Shown: piece after piece, positions 35,950 to 44,224 of the stretch | Position numbering within the stretch: the first letter of the stretch is position 1 | Layout: every line of letters starts with the position of its first letter | NCBI RefSeq assembly: GCF_014304815.1 | Contig: NZ_CP047958.1 | Location: forward strand, 1,364,001 to 1,428,000 | Direction of reading: 5' to 3' | DNA length: 64,000 nt | From: Synechococcus sp. MIT S9220 | Lineage (GTDB): Bacteria > Cyanobacteriota > Cyanobacteriia > PCC-6307 > Cyanobiaceae | The notes under the pieces: generated by a model | The model's database searches: none | Seen by the model: only the letters and a program-made list of their open reading frames with translations | What the model was told of the DNA's origin: nothing | Translations under genes and position numbers: made by a program

Positions 35950-38136
35950 ATGCTTGAGTTCAACCTCCAAGGCGAGCTCCTCGGCGTTTTGGACGCCAGC
36001 AATGTCTACCAGCCATTCCCTGGAGGAGACGCTTCCGCCTACGGCCTCACCCAACAGAACAATCTCCAGCCCGAGTTGGCCTTCTTCGATCCTCTGAGCG
36101 CCCATGATCCGCTCTCTGCGCTGGCAGATGAGGCTCAAAACGATTGCGCAGCAACACTCAACCTGCCTCGTACTGCATTCTGGAACCAGGGCACACCCAT
36201 CCAGAACCACACCAGTCAGCCAACAGGTTTTGGTTGGGTCCCTGCCCTGAGCGATCAAGGCAGTGATCGCCAGCAAGACAACAGCGATCAAGCCCAGATC
36301 GATCTCCTCACCGATGGTCACCTCGGCCGCCGCGACATCCTGAGCACACAACCCACAACCAGCACTGACCTGCTCAAGCTCAATCAAGCCAATCAGGCTG
36401 GCCCAACAGATCTCAACACCGCACAAACCCAGCTCGATCCACTCACCGGAGATACGAGGTCCGGCGCCATGGGCTTTGTGCCAATGCCAATGCCAAGCAT
36501 CTTTGACATTGATCCGGATCTGCTCTCCTATCTCGGCGAACGCGCAGAGGTGAACAACCTGCTCGCAGAAGACCGCTTTGATCGCGGTCAATCCACCGGC
36601 ACCGAAACCCACTACAACTTCACGATTGGCAGCGGATTCTCCGCCCATGAGGGCAGCGGCTACGACGTCACCGACAGCTTCCACAATGCAGCTGACATCG
36701 GCACCGTCGCCTATCGCGATGACAAACAGGTGATCGGCACCGTTGGTTACCGCAGCGGCTGGAATCGTGACAGCAACGATTACTTCTCCTTCTATGCCGG
36801 CAAATCCGGCAACTTTGACCTCTCGCTCACAGGTCTCTCGGCCAACGTTGGTCTGGCTCTCTATGACGAGGGTGGATCACTGGTCACCTGGTCGAACAAG
36901 TGGGGAACCCAGGATGAAAACATCAGCACCTACCTGAGTGAAGGCCACTACACCAGCCGCATCTACAGCCACAACACCTCTTGGTGGAACAACAAAGGCG
37001 CCACTGCTTTCAATCTCAACATCAGCCGCCAGGCCGACTGCTTTGAACAAATCACTAACTGCTTGATTGATGACAGCAGCGTCAAAAACGCCACGCTCAA
37101 CTCAATCAAACTCGATAACGAATTCAGCCGCGACGACGTGATCGGCATCCTTAAAAGTGCTGGCGACTATGGATCTGTCACCAATACCGAGCTGACCGAT
37201 CTAAAGCAATTCCACAACATATTCAGCGGCACCATGCGCGCTGATATTGCCGGCCTCTCCAAAAAGGTGGTGTTCGGGGATGCCAGTAATGATCACTACA
37301 CCGGCTACGACAGCATCGTTGATGATCTCGGCAATCTGGAATCCGGCACCAGCACCCAGAACCTCAATCTGCTGATTGGGAAACACATGCTCGGCACCGA
37401 CAGGCCGATGATTCACACCGGCACCTACACCCAGGCCGGAGGCACCCTGGAGATCGGTGGCTACAGCGCCGGTGATATTGATCAAGGAGCGACAGGCTCC
37501 TGTTATTTCCTCTCCGCTCTTGCCGGCACCGCCGACAAAAAGGTGTCGATTATTGAGGACATGTTCACTGACAATGGTGACGGCACCTACAGCGTTCGCT
37601 TCTATACCAACGGGCAGGCTGATTACGTCACCGTCGACAGCATGATGGCGACCAAAGCCGATGGCACTTACCTGCATGCCGACACCGGCGCGGGCGACGC
37701 AATCGACGGCGTGGTGGCAGACCACAATGAACTCTGGGTTGCCCTGGCGGAAAAAGCCTATGCACAACTGAATGAGTCGGGTCGCCTTAATCAAGAAGAA
37801 GCGACAAACCGCTACGGCATTGCCGGTGATGAAGGCATCAGCTGGGGGTTCACCACTGACGCGATTACCCATATCACTGGACTCAATTCCAGCTGGGGCA
37901 ATGCAAGCGCGTCAGGCGTCGGCGTAAACAATGTGAGCTCTGCAGAGCTGCAAACACTCGTTAACAGCGACCGTGTCGTATGCGCAGGATGGGGCGGTCA
38001 CGCTCGCACAATCATGAGCTACGACGAGGTCACAGGGGTATATGAGATTCGCAACCCCTATGACGAAAACCACTCCTCACTGACCCATGCACAATTGATC
38101 AGTCTGGGCGCACAGTTCAGCTGGAGCAACAGCTGA
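35950..38136 (+). CDS. calpain-like (C2) cysteine protease with pre-peptidase-type domain
   Basis: A 728-residue protein. The first ~195 residues are low-complexity and polar, without a classical signal peptide. Residues ~220-360 resemble a PPC (bacterial pre-peptidase C-terminal) beta-sandwich (SNDYFSFYAGKSGNFDLSLT; NVGLALYDEGGSLVTW). From ~500 a calpain catalytic domain follows: Cys518 in DQGATGSCYFLSALAG, His684 in GWGGHARTI, and Asn702 in YEIRNPYDENHSS form the triad. Calpains cleave proteins in a limited way. The PPC domain suggests secretion, perhaps by a C-terminal-signal-independent type I route; the target is unknown. A terminator follows. Confidence 0.85.
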   Translation: MLEFNLQGELLGVLDASNVYQPFPGGDASAYGLTQQNNLQPELAFFDPLSAHDPLSALADEAQNDCAATLNLPRTAFWNQGTPIQNHTSQPTGFGWVPALSDQGSDRQQDNSDQAQIDLLTDGHLGRRDILSTQPTTSTDLLKLNQANQAGPTDLNTAQTQLDPLTGDTRSGAMGFVPMPMPSIFDIDPDLLSYLGERAEVNNLLAEDRFDRGQSTGTETHYNFTIGSGFSAHEGSGYDVTDSFHNAADIGTVAYRDDKQVIGTVGYRSGWNRDSNDYFSFYAGKSGNFDLSLTGLSANVGLALYDEGGSLVTWSNKWGTQDENISTYLSEGHYTSRIYSHNTSWWNNKGATAFNLNISRQADCFEQITNCLIDDSSVKNATLNSIKLDNEFSRDDVIGILKSAGDYGSVTNTELTDLKQFHNIFSGTMRADIAGLSKKVVFGDASNDHYTGYDSIVDDLGNLESGTSTQNLNLLIGKHMLGTDRPMIHTGTYTQAGGTLEIGGYSAGDIDQGATGSCYFLSALAGTADKKVSIIEDMFTDNGDGTYSVRFYTNGQADYVTVDSMMATKADGTYLHADTGAGDAIDGVVADHNELWVALAEKAYAQLNESGRLNQEEATNRYGIAGDEGISWGFTTDAITHITGLNSSWGNASASGVGVNNVSSAELQTLVNSDRVVCAGWGGHARTIMSYDEVTGVYEIRNPYDENHSSLTHAQLISLGAQFSWSNS

Positions 38137-38167
38137 CTTCAGCTATCAACCCAACACAACCAACACA

Positions 38168-38192
38168 AAGGTGGCTGCGGCCACCTTTTTTA
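38168..38192 (+). terminator. rho-independent terminator after the protease gene
   Basis: The hairpin AAGGTGGC/GCCACCTT lies 31 bases after the stop codon, with a very short loop, and runs directly into TTTT. Confidence 0.88.
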
Positions 38193-38320
38193 TTGCAGTC
38201 ATCAAAGAACTACGGAATAAGTGAGAGCCAGGCTTGCTGACCATTGTCTAAAGATCGAAAACGCTCAAGTGATGTTCAGCACACATGATTCTGGCCAAAA
38301 GGTTCTGAGCAGTCGTGCAA

Positions 38321-39904
38321 TCAGGGAACCTCCTTCAGGCCTGGCTCCACCTGCTGAAGTTGCTGCATGGTTAACGAGGATCGCAACAGCAAAGAAAGAG
38401 GTGCTCCACCAGATTGGAATGCTCCATCACCCGCAGGCGCGAGCGGAACAGTCCCTGAATCAGCAAGCAGATTCCTGTCGAAGAACAGTTTGGCCATCCC
38501 CTGAAGCTCCTGTCTGGCGAGTGACTGATCCGGGCCGGTGATCACTGGTGGAAGGTTTGAGGTGGCATCCAAGAAGGAAAGATGGGTGCCCTTCTCCTGA
38601 ACTGCCAGAACCGAGCCTGGCTGGCGGAGGCTCGTAAACAGGGAGAGCTGCTGGGAGACAGGCGGAGCAAAGACGTCATTCATGCCAGCGATCACGAGCA
38701 TCGGCACCTCCACATGGGAGATTGATCGACTGCTGAAAATCGGATTGGTCACCGGATTCACCGCCACAGCAACCTTGACGCGGGGATCACGAAAGCTTGT
38801 CTGTTTCACCACACGACCGGGTGCTTTGCACTGCCAGACGATCGCCGGATTGAGAACCACTGTGCGGGGATCATTCAGCTGCTCACAACCACGAACCAGA
38901 TGGGGCCAGTCCAGCTTGGCGCCAGCAAGCGCCGTGACCGTATAACCGCCAAGGGACTGACCGAGTACGCCAACCCGTTGTGTGTCGACCCGATTCCCCC
39001 AGCGCTTCTCCACCTGATCGATCAATTCACTGACTGTGATCGGCTGGCGATACCAGGCGTTCGCAGGAGGAATGGCTCCTGTGCCCTTGATGGCTGCCGT
39101 CATGGTATCGGCGCTGGTGAAGGGAAAGTCGAGAGAAGCGACCACATATCCATGACTGGCCAGGGTCTGCCCCACATACAAAAGGGCATTCATGTCGGTG
39201 TTCAGTCCGGGCGCAAGCACCACCAGGGGAGCCTTGCTCTGAGCCGTCGACGAGTCAGGCAGATAGGCGCCGGCTTTGATGTTGTCGACAACACGGCCCT
39301 TAAAGCTGAAGTGAAACTGCTGAAAGCGGATGCTGCCTGGCTTCGCGGCTGCCAGAAGATCTGGACCAGTCTCTGGAGTGCCTTCCAGTTCAGCCAGACG
39401 CGAATACAACTTGTTCTGAAGATTGAACTCCTGATTAAGGGAACGCAGCAGCGAAGCGACGGCCCTTACGTCAATAGGAATCGTGGGCAATGGATAGGCC
39501 TGAAGCACATCGATCATGCCCATGCTGTTGTTGCTGGCAGCTCCCTCGATCAATGCTGAGGCCAGGGCATTTGCTGCAACGTCTGTGGGCTGATTGATCA
39601 GCTTCACCAACTGTTGAAGCGTTCGACGGCCCAAAGGCGTCGATAGATAGTTTGATGCCATCACGGCATTCACCGGCGCCGACTGATTGAGAGCCTTGCG
39701 GAGTGCCTGTTGTTCTGAAGGTTTAAACAGACGAAGAATATCGGCGAGCGCAGTACCAGGAGACTTGCCAGCCGCGTAGTCGGCGAGTTCGTCGATCGGG
39801 ATGGATCGCTCGAATTCACCAAGCTGAAAGCTGATTTGTTCAGCGCAAAAGGCCGGGGCAGCCATAGCACTTAAGCCAATCACCGTGGCGAGAAAACGCT
39901 TCAC
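38321..39904 (-). CDS. DUF1400 alpha/beta hydrolase (dienelactone-hydrolase-like), exported
   Basis: A 527-residue protein. A signal peptide (FLATVIGLSAMAAPAFCA) is followed by the cyanobacterial DUF1400 domain (~25-175) and an alpha/beta-hydrolase domain. The nucleophile is in VGVLGQSLGGYTVTAL (~318), an Asp in IAGMNDVFAPP and the His in GTHLSFLD complete the triad. A lipase/esterase-type activity in the periplasm is likely; the substrate is unknown. The C-terminus (DGAFQSGGAPLSLLLRSSLT) is disordered. Confidence 0.85.
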   Translation of the reverse strand: MKRFLATVIGLSAMAAPAFCAEQISFQLGEFERSIPIDELADYAAGKSPGTALADILRLFKPSEQQALRKALNQSAPVNAVMASNYLSTPLGRRTLQQLVKLINQPTDVAANALASALIEGAASNNSMGMIDVLQAYPLPTIPIDVRAVASLLRSLNQEFNLQNKLYSRLAELEGTPETGPDLLAAAKPGSIRFQQFHFSFKGRVVDNIKAGAYLPDSSTAQSKAPLVVLAPGLNTDMNALLYVGQTLASHGYVVASLDFPFTSADTMTAAIKGTGAIPPANAWYRQPITVSELIDQVEKRWGNRVDTQRVGVLGQSLGGYTVTALAGAKLDWPHLVRGCEQLNDPRTVVLNPAIVWQCKAPGRVVKQTSFRDPRVKVAVAVNPVTNPIFSSRSISHVEVPMLVIAGMNDVFAPPVSQQLSLFTSLRQPGSVLAVQEKGTHLSFLDATSNLPPVITGPDQSLARQELQGMAKLFFDRNLLADSGTVPLAPAGDGAFQSGGAPLSLLLRSSLTMQQLQQVEPGLKEVP

Positions 39905-40031
39905 ATCAAATTCAGTCTCTACAACTGAAATTACCTCGAATGACGCAAAAGACGTCCAATCAAGTCAAAGACCTGGGTCAAACAGGGCTGTTGATTCAGC
40001 CGAGGCCATACCTCGATTTAGGCTCAATCCT

Positions 40032-40943
40032 TCAGGAGGACGCTTGAGCTTGATCACGAATCATGCTCCAAGCCTGGTCAGCTGTATCAGCAAACTGGAA
40101 TAATTGCTGATCCTTATCATCAATCAGACCCGAGTCGGCCATGAAGTCAAAATCAATCAATCGTGACCAGTAATCAGTGCCGAAAAGAATGATCGGCATC
40201 GCACTTTTAGACCCAACTTGTCGGAGTGTCAGAACTTCAAAAAGCTCATCCAACGTGCCAAAACCGCCTGGAAACAACACTGCACCAACAGAGCGCATCA
40301 CAAAATGGAACTTACGCAGTGAAAAGTAGTTGAATTTAAAACACAACTCTGGAGTGATGTAAGGATTTGGATATTGCTCATGGGGAAGATCAATATTGAA
40401 ACCGATCGAACGGCAGCCAGCGTCAAAAGCTCCACGGTTGGCAGCTTCCATAATCCCAGGACCGCCACCAGTCACGATCACATGGCTCGAGCAGCAAGAA
40501 GCGGAGCTATCACCTTGTTGGCCATATTTGGAAGCCAAAAAAGCAAATTCACGTGCTGAATCGTAGAAACCTGAAAGCTCTACAAGTCTTCGGGCTTGAT
40601 CCACTTTGCGTTGTAACAAGGGGGAGCTTGGGTCAGCATTCAGTGCATCAACTGATTGCGCCAGACACGCCTCTGCAGCTGAGCGTTCTTGAACGCGAGC
40701 ACCTCCGAAGACGATGATGGTCGAGGTAATTCCAGCCTCCTCAAGCCTTAGCTCTGGCTTACTAATCTCCAAAAGCATCCTGACCCCGCGCATCGACGAA
40801 CGATTCAGCAGGTCAAGGTCATGGTGAGCCAGCTTGTAGGTGTCCGAATGAATGATCTGATCAAGGTTCTGTGCAATCAAGTCCTGATCATCACTGAGAA
40901 AGCTGGAATCACTTGATGCTGAAGACATTGATGAACCATCCAT
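40032..40943 (-). CDS. LOG-family protein (TIGR00730; putative nucleotide hydrolase/decarboxylase-like)
   Basis: A 303-residue lysine-decarboxylase-like protein. It has the family's two signatures: GGGPGIMEAANRGAFDAG and LFPGGFGTLDELFEVLTLRQ (PGGxGTxxE). Relatives include the plant cytokinin-activating LOG phosphoribohydrolase and bacterial PpnN. The ~60 N-terminal residues before the Rossmann-like core are an extra helical region. The role in cyanobacteria is uncertain; nucleotide-monophosphate glycosidase activity is the best guess. It precedes, by 23 bases on the same strand, nothing recognisable except the gene at 40967 upstream. Confidence 0.83.
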   Translation of the reverse strand: MDGSSMSSASSDSSFLSDDQDLIAQNLDQIIHSDTYKLAHHDLDLLNRSSMRGVRMLLEISKPELRLEEAGITSTIIVFGGARVQERSAAEACLAQSVDALNADPSSPLLQRKVDQARRLVELSGFYDSAREFAFLASKYGQQGDSSASCCSSHVIVTGGGPGIMEAANRGAFDAGCRSIGFNIDLPHEQYPNPYITPELCFKFNYFSLRKFHFVMRSVGAVLFPGGFGTLDELFEVLTLRQVGSKSAMPIILFGTDYWSRLIDFDFMADSGLIDDKDQQLFQFADTADQAWSMIRDQAQASS

Positions 40944-40966
40944 AACAACAGGTTGGCGGCATGGTT

Positions 40967-41770
40967 TTATGACATCACGCCCATTTCATGAAGGGTGGTC
41001 ATGACCTGTTGTCGTGCAGCCGCTTCAGTGAGCCTTGGGTTCTCTCTTTTGGTGTTCAAGACCATCTGCTTAAACATCTCTCGATGGTCGCTTGAAGCAT
41101 GTTTGAGCCACTCTTCATATTCCGACCTGGTTTCGTTCAACAGCCTCTCCTCAAACATCTTTTTGTAATGGGGATAAAGGAAGGCATGGTCTCTCTCACA
41201 TCGAATCCCCATGTCCGTTAAAAGCTGCATCGACGATCGACCACTGAGGTAGCTCAAGCCCACTTTTTTCTTGTGTCCGAGCCAGTCGCATGCAGAGGCA
41301 AGAGCTTCATACGCGCCTTGCTGGTTGTTCATCACAAGCTGTTTCCAGTTGTCATAGGTGTCCTGATCAAACTGGCCGAGGATCAATGTGCGAATGGCTG
41401 AGGGTGAACATCGGAACCGTTTGCCGGTCTTCACTCCCAGTGTCCAGGCCGGATACTTGTGCCTCTTGCCTGCTTCGTCGCTGAACGCAAGCACGACCGC
41501 CCAAAGCCCACACATGAAGGTGATGCTGTGTGGATGCTTCACCACGAACACACCATGGCCTTGTTGACCCTCTGGCACTGGGGCCAACAGATCTGGCTTC
41601 CAAATCTTGTGGTCCTGGTTCTCTTCAGTCCATCTGTCGTGGTCGAACCACTTGCGGGACGCCTCAATCTCCTCAGGGGTGGCGTCCTTGAAATTCTGAT
41701 TGAAGATCTCGTTGGTCCGCCTGGATGAATAGCCATCACCGGCCTCAATCTCTTGCGCAAATGCCGCCAT
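40967..41770 (-). CDS. hypothetical protein (267 aa), function unknown
   Basis: A soluble 267-residue protein with no signal peptide or membrane segment. It is rich in Trp, His and charged residues (EEIEASRKWFDHDRWTEENQ), has a central hydrophobic block with Cys (HPHSITFMCGLWAVVLAFSD) and a helical C-terminus (EMFKQMVLNTKRENPRLTEA). I do not recognise the family. It lies 23 bases upstream of the LOG gene on the same strand, so the two may be co-transcribed. Confidence 0.65.
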   Translation of the reverse strand: MAAFAQEIEAGDGYSSRRTNEIFNQNFKDATPEEIEASRKWFDHDRWTEENQDHKIWKPDLLAPVPEGQQGHGVFVVKHPHSITFMCGLWAVVLAFSDEAGKRHKYPAWTLGVKTGKRFRCSPSAIRTLILGQFDQDTYDNWKQLVMNNQQGAYEALASACDWLGHKKKVGLSYLSGRSSMQLLTDMGIRCERDHAFLYPHYKKMFEERLLNETRSEYEEWLKHASSDHREMFKQMVLNTKRENPRLTEAAARQQVMTTLHEMGVMS

Positions 41771-42398
41771 CAGTCAATCAAAGCTGCTGCTTTGCCAGCG
41801 CCCATGAGGGAACGATCCAGCCACACCATTTCCACTATTGGAGGTTTTGCCATCCAAGGCAATGCGCGATTCGACCGATGCCAAAAACGTCTCTGCGGGT
41901 GGAGAGTGAGGCCACGCAATCGGAGGAACCAAGCATGGTCGACACTCCACCTGAGCAGATCGCAGAAGCAGACTGACTTCTGGCCCCTGCTCCAACAGTC
42001 TCAACAATGACCTGGGTTGGTCGTTTGGTTAGGTACACATCAGATACGTCACGCCAATCGACGCTCCACTCGCACCGCCCTAGGTGCCCTCGGAGACAAC
42101 AACCCGACACCTAGAGCGCATGGCCCCAGGGCGCCTCTAGCCAGAAGCTTCGACCCCTTCCTTTCTCGACAAGCGATGGGTTGAACAATGCACAAACGAG
42201 CGACTTAGGCCGTCTTTCCATCGGGAAGGGCGGCCTTCCTCTTTGGTGATGGCCTCATTGCGCAGGTGAATGGTCCTGGTTTCCAATGACTCGCCGCTGA
42301 ATCCTGCAATGGCAACGCAGAGAGCTTGTCGTTTTCGTTCCTTCCATTGTCGTGAGACATGGTCATCGACACGCTTGAGAAGAGTGCTCCTCCTGGCC
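41771..42398. other. intergenic region with hairpins
   Basis: About 630 bases with no confident gene. A 32-residue acidic frame starts at ATG 41878 (PKTSLRVESEATQSEEPSMV) but has no ribosome-binding site. Inverted repeats occur at 42081-42114 (CTAGGTG/CACCTAG) and 42207-42236. Confidence 0.35.
42207..42240. terminator. probable hairpin terminator
   Basis: Arms AGGCCGTCTTTCC and GGAAGGGCGGCCT can pair with G-U wobbles around a short loop, and are followed by a pyrimidine-rich stretch (TTCCTCTTT). Which gene it serves is unclear; no plus-strand gene lies just upstream. Confidence 0.4.
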
Positions 42399-42878
42399 AT
42401 GGCAGCAAAACACGATGAAGCCTTGATGCGTGAAGCCATCCGTGAAATGCGCGCTGCCGGATTGGACAACAAAACGGGGGGACCATTTGGAGCTGTTATT
42501 GCAAAGAACGGCGAGGTTGTAGCCTCGGCCGGGAACAGCGTGATCAGAGATCTTGACCCGAGCGCCCATGCTGAGGTGAACGCAATCCGAGCTGCCTGCA
42601 AACAACTGGGAACCTGGGATCTGTCTGGCTGTGTGATGTACACCAGCTGTGAATGCTGTCCGATGTGTTACGCCGCGGCTTACTGGGCTGGCATTCGCAA
42701 CGTGTTCTACGCGGCGTCCTGGTCGGACTACAACGATCTGTTTTCCGATGAAGCCATCAATCAGGACATGCAGAAACCAAAGGAACAGCGTGAGATCAAA
42801 CTCACCCAGATCCTCAAATGCGAGGCGTGCGAAGTATGGGATGAATTCCGCAAACTGCCCAACGGGGCTCGCTATTAA
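42399..42878 (+). CDS. guaD: guanine-deaminase-like cytidine/deoxycytidylate deaminase family protein
   Basis: A 159-residue zinc deaminase. The zinc/catalytic site is HAEVNAIRAAC (His and proton-shuttling Glu) and TSCECCPMCYAA (two cysteine ligands). The layout, with WDEFRKLPNGARY at the C-terminus, matches GuaD (guanine to xanthine), although cytosine or other purine substrates are possible. The start is ATG 42399; the 43 residues available upstream do not look coding. Confidence 0.85.
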   Translation: MAAKHDEALMREAIREMRAAGLDNKTGGPFGAVIAKNGEVVASAGNSVIRDLDPSAHAEVNAIRAACKQLGTWDLSGCVMYTSCECCPMCYAAAYWAGIRNVFYAASWSDYNDLFSDEAINQDMQKPKEQREIKLTQILKCEACEVWDEFRKLPNGARY

Positions 42879-42956
42879 GCAGTGGCTGGATTCAAGGTGT
42901 AATTGGCTTCCGCTTCATCTCGCGGCACAGGCCAACGTGATCATGCTGCTGCCAGT

Positions 42957-44138
42957 TCAGATCTCCCAGATCAGAGCGTTTTCACGCGCCACCTCAAGGA
43001 TGTTGTTGCGTGCCATTGCCTGCAGCTCGGCCGGATACCAGACACCTGCGGGAATGGTCTGCTCTGCAGACGTTTGGCCTGAACGCCCTCGCAGCAGCTC
43101 CATCGCGAAGGCTGCTGTGGCCTGACCCACGCAATCTTCGAGATCTGCATGCACACAGCGCAGCGTGACCTTTTCAGGGAAACCTGATCTGACATCAGCG
43201 TTGCTGAAGCCATCAACACGCATGGCATTGGTGGCTCCGACAAGCTTGTCGACCAATCTGATCACAGGCATCGAGACCGCTGCCAAGCCCTGCATCGCAG
43301 CGCGATTGAGCAGCCAATCGCTCGGCAACAGTTTCATAGCGGCAAACAGACTGTTCCAGACAGCCGGCGCGGTGCCGAAGCGAGAAGCGCAGTTGGCAAC
43401 AGCCAATGCTTCAACGGTCGTGGGTACATCGGGGTTGTCGAGCAAATAGCAGGCGTGCCTGCCCACACCATCACCAAAGTCAACGAGCCGACGCTCGGTC
43501 CATGGCTCTTTGGGCGTGAGCCTGCCATCTCGATAGGTCAGCACTTTGGTGGCCAGCAGCAGAAAGGTGGCACTCACGATGGTGGGACCGGCACCACCGG
43601 TTCCAGCTGTGAAAAAGCTCAGCTCAATGCGTTCACAGCTCGCCGGCCCCCCAAGCTGTTGCACCGCCTCCGCCGCCATGAGTGCACTGACGCCAGGCCA
43701 GATTCCACACGACACCACGGCAGGAATCCCAGCCGCCGCGGCCTCTCCCGAGAGGTCCTTGGCATGGCGACTGAGGCTGTACTCATCGCAGACATCGCAA
43801 TAGGGCACTCCTGCTTCGATGCAGGCACGGAGCAGATCAGGTTGCGTCCGCCCCTGGAATGGTCCGGCCGTATGCACCACCAGCTTTGCTCCACGCACCA
43901 CGGCGACGAGCGAGTTCCTCTCAGCCTCAAGATCCACCGGCCTGAAGACGAGCTCTGGGAGATCGAGGCGATTGCGCACAGCCTCAAAATGGGCCCTGCT
44001 GCGACCGCCAATCGCAACTCTGAGTGGCGCACTCGCGCAGCAACGGCAGGAGAGGCGATGGAGCCAACGCACTGTTGAGGCGCCGACGCGCCCACTGCCT
44101 CCGACGACGAGTACATCAACCGTCGATGACGACCCCAT
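42957..44138 (-). CDS. saccharopine dehydrogenase-like NAD(P)-binding protein
   Basis: A 392-residue Rossmann-fold protein starting at MGSSSTVDVLVVGGSGRVGA (GxGxxG loop). VVHTAGPFQGRTQPDLLRAC and GVPYCDVCDEYSLSRHAKDL are typical of the saccharopine-dehydrogenase NADP-binding family (trans-acting enoyl reductase/membrane-associated relatives included). A GTG 20 codons upstream (44198) could also serve as start. The substrate cannot be predicted. A C-terminal helical region is less conserved. Confidence 0.78.
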   Translation of the reverse strand: MGSSSTVDVLVVGGSGRVGASTVRWLHRLSCRCCASAPLRVAIGGRSRAHFEAVRNRLDLPELVFRPVDLEAERNSLVAVVRGAKLVVHTAGPFQGRTQPDLLRACIEAGVPYCDVCDEYSLSRHAKDLSGEAAAAGIPAVVSCGIWPGVSALMAAEAVQQLGGPASCERIELSFFTAGTGGAGPTIVSATFLLLATKVLTYRDGRLTPKEPWTERRLVDFGDGVGRHACYLLDNPDVPTTVEALAVANCASRFGTAPAVWNSLFAAMKLLPSDWLLNRAAMQGLAAVSMPVIRLVDKLVGATNAMRVDGFSNADVRSGFPEKVTLRCVHADLEDCVGQATAAFAMELLRGRSGQTSAEQTIPAGVWYPAELQAMARNNILEVARENALIWEI

Positions 44139-44224
44139 TACAGCTGACACCGGACCATCAAAACGCGCTGAATGGCTAGCCAGTTCCTTACTAGCCACTG
44201 TTGCTCGGGCTGACTCCTGAACAT

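Noticed and set aside
41878-41976. 32-codon acidic frame upstream of the deaminase gene
   Set aside because: No ribosome-binding site and no conserved features; mentioned only in the intergenic note.
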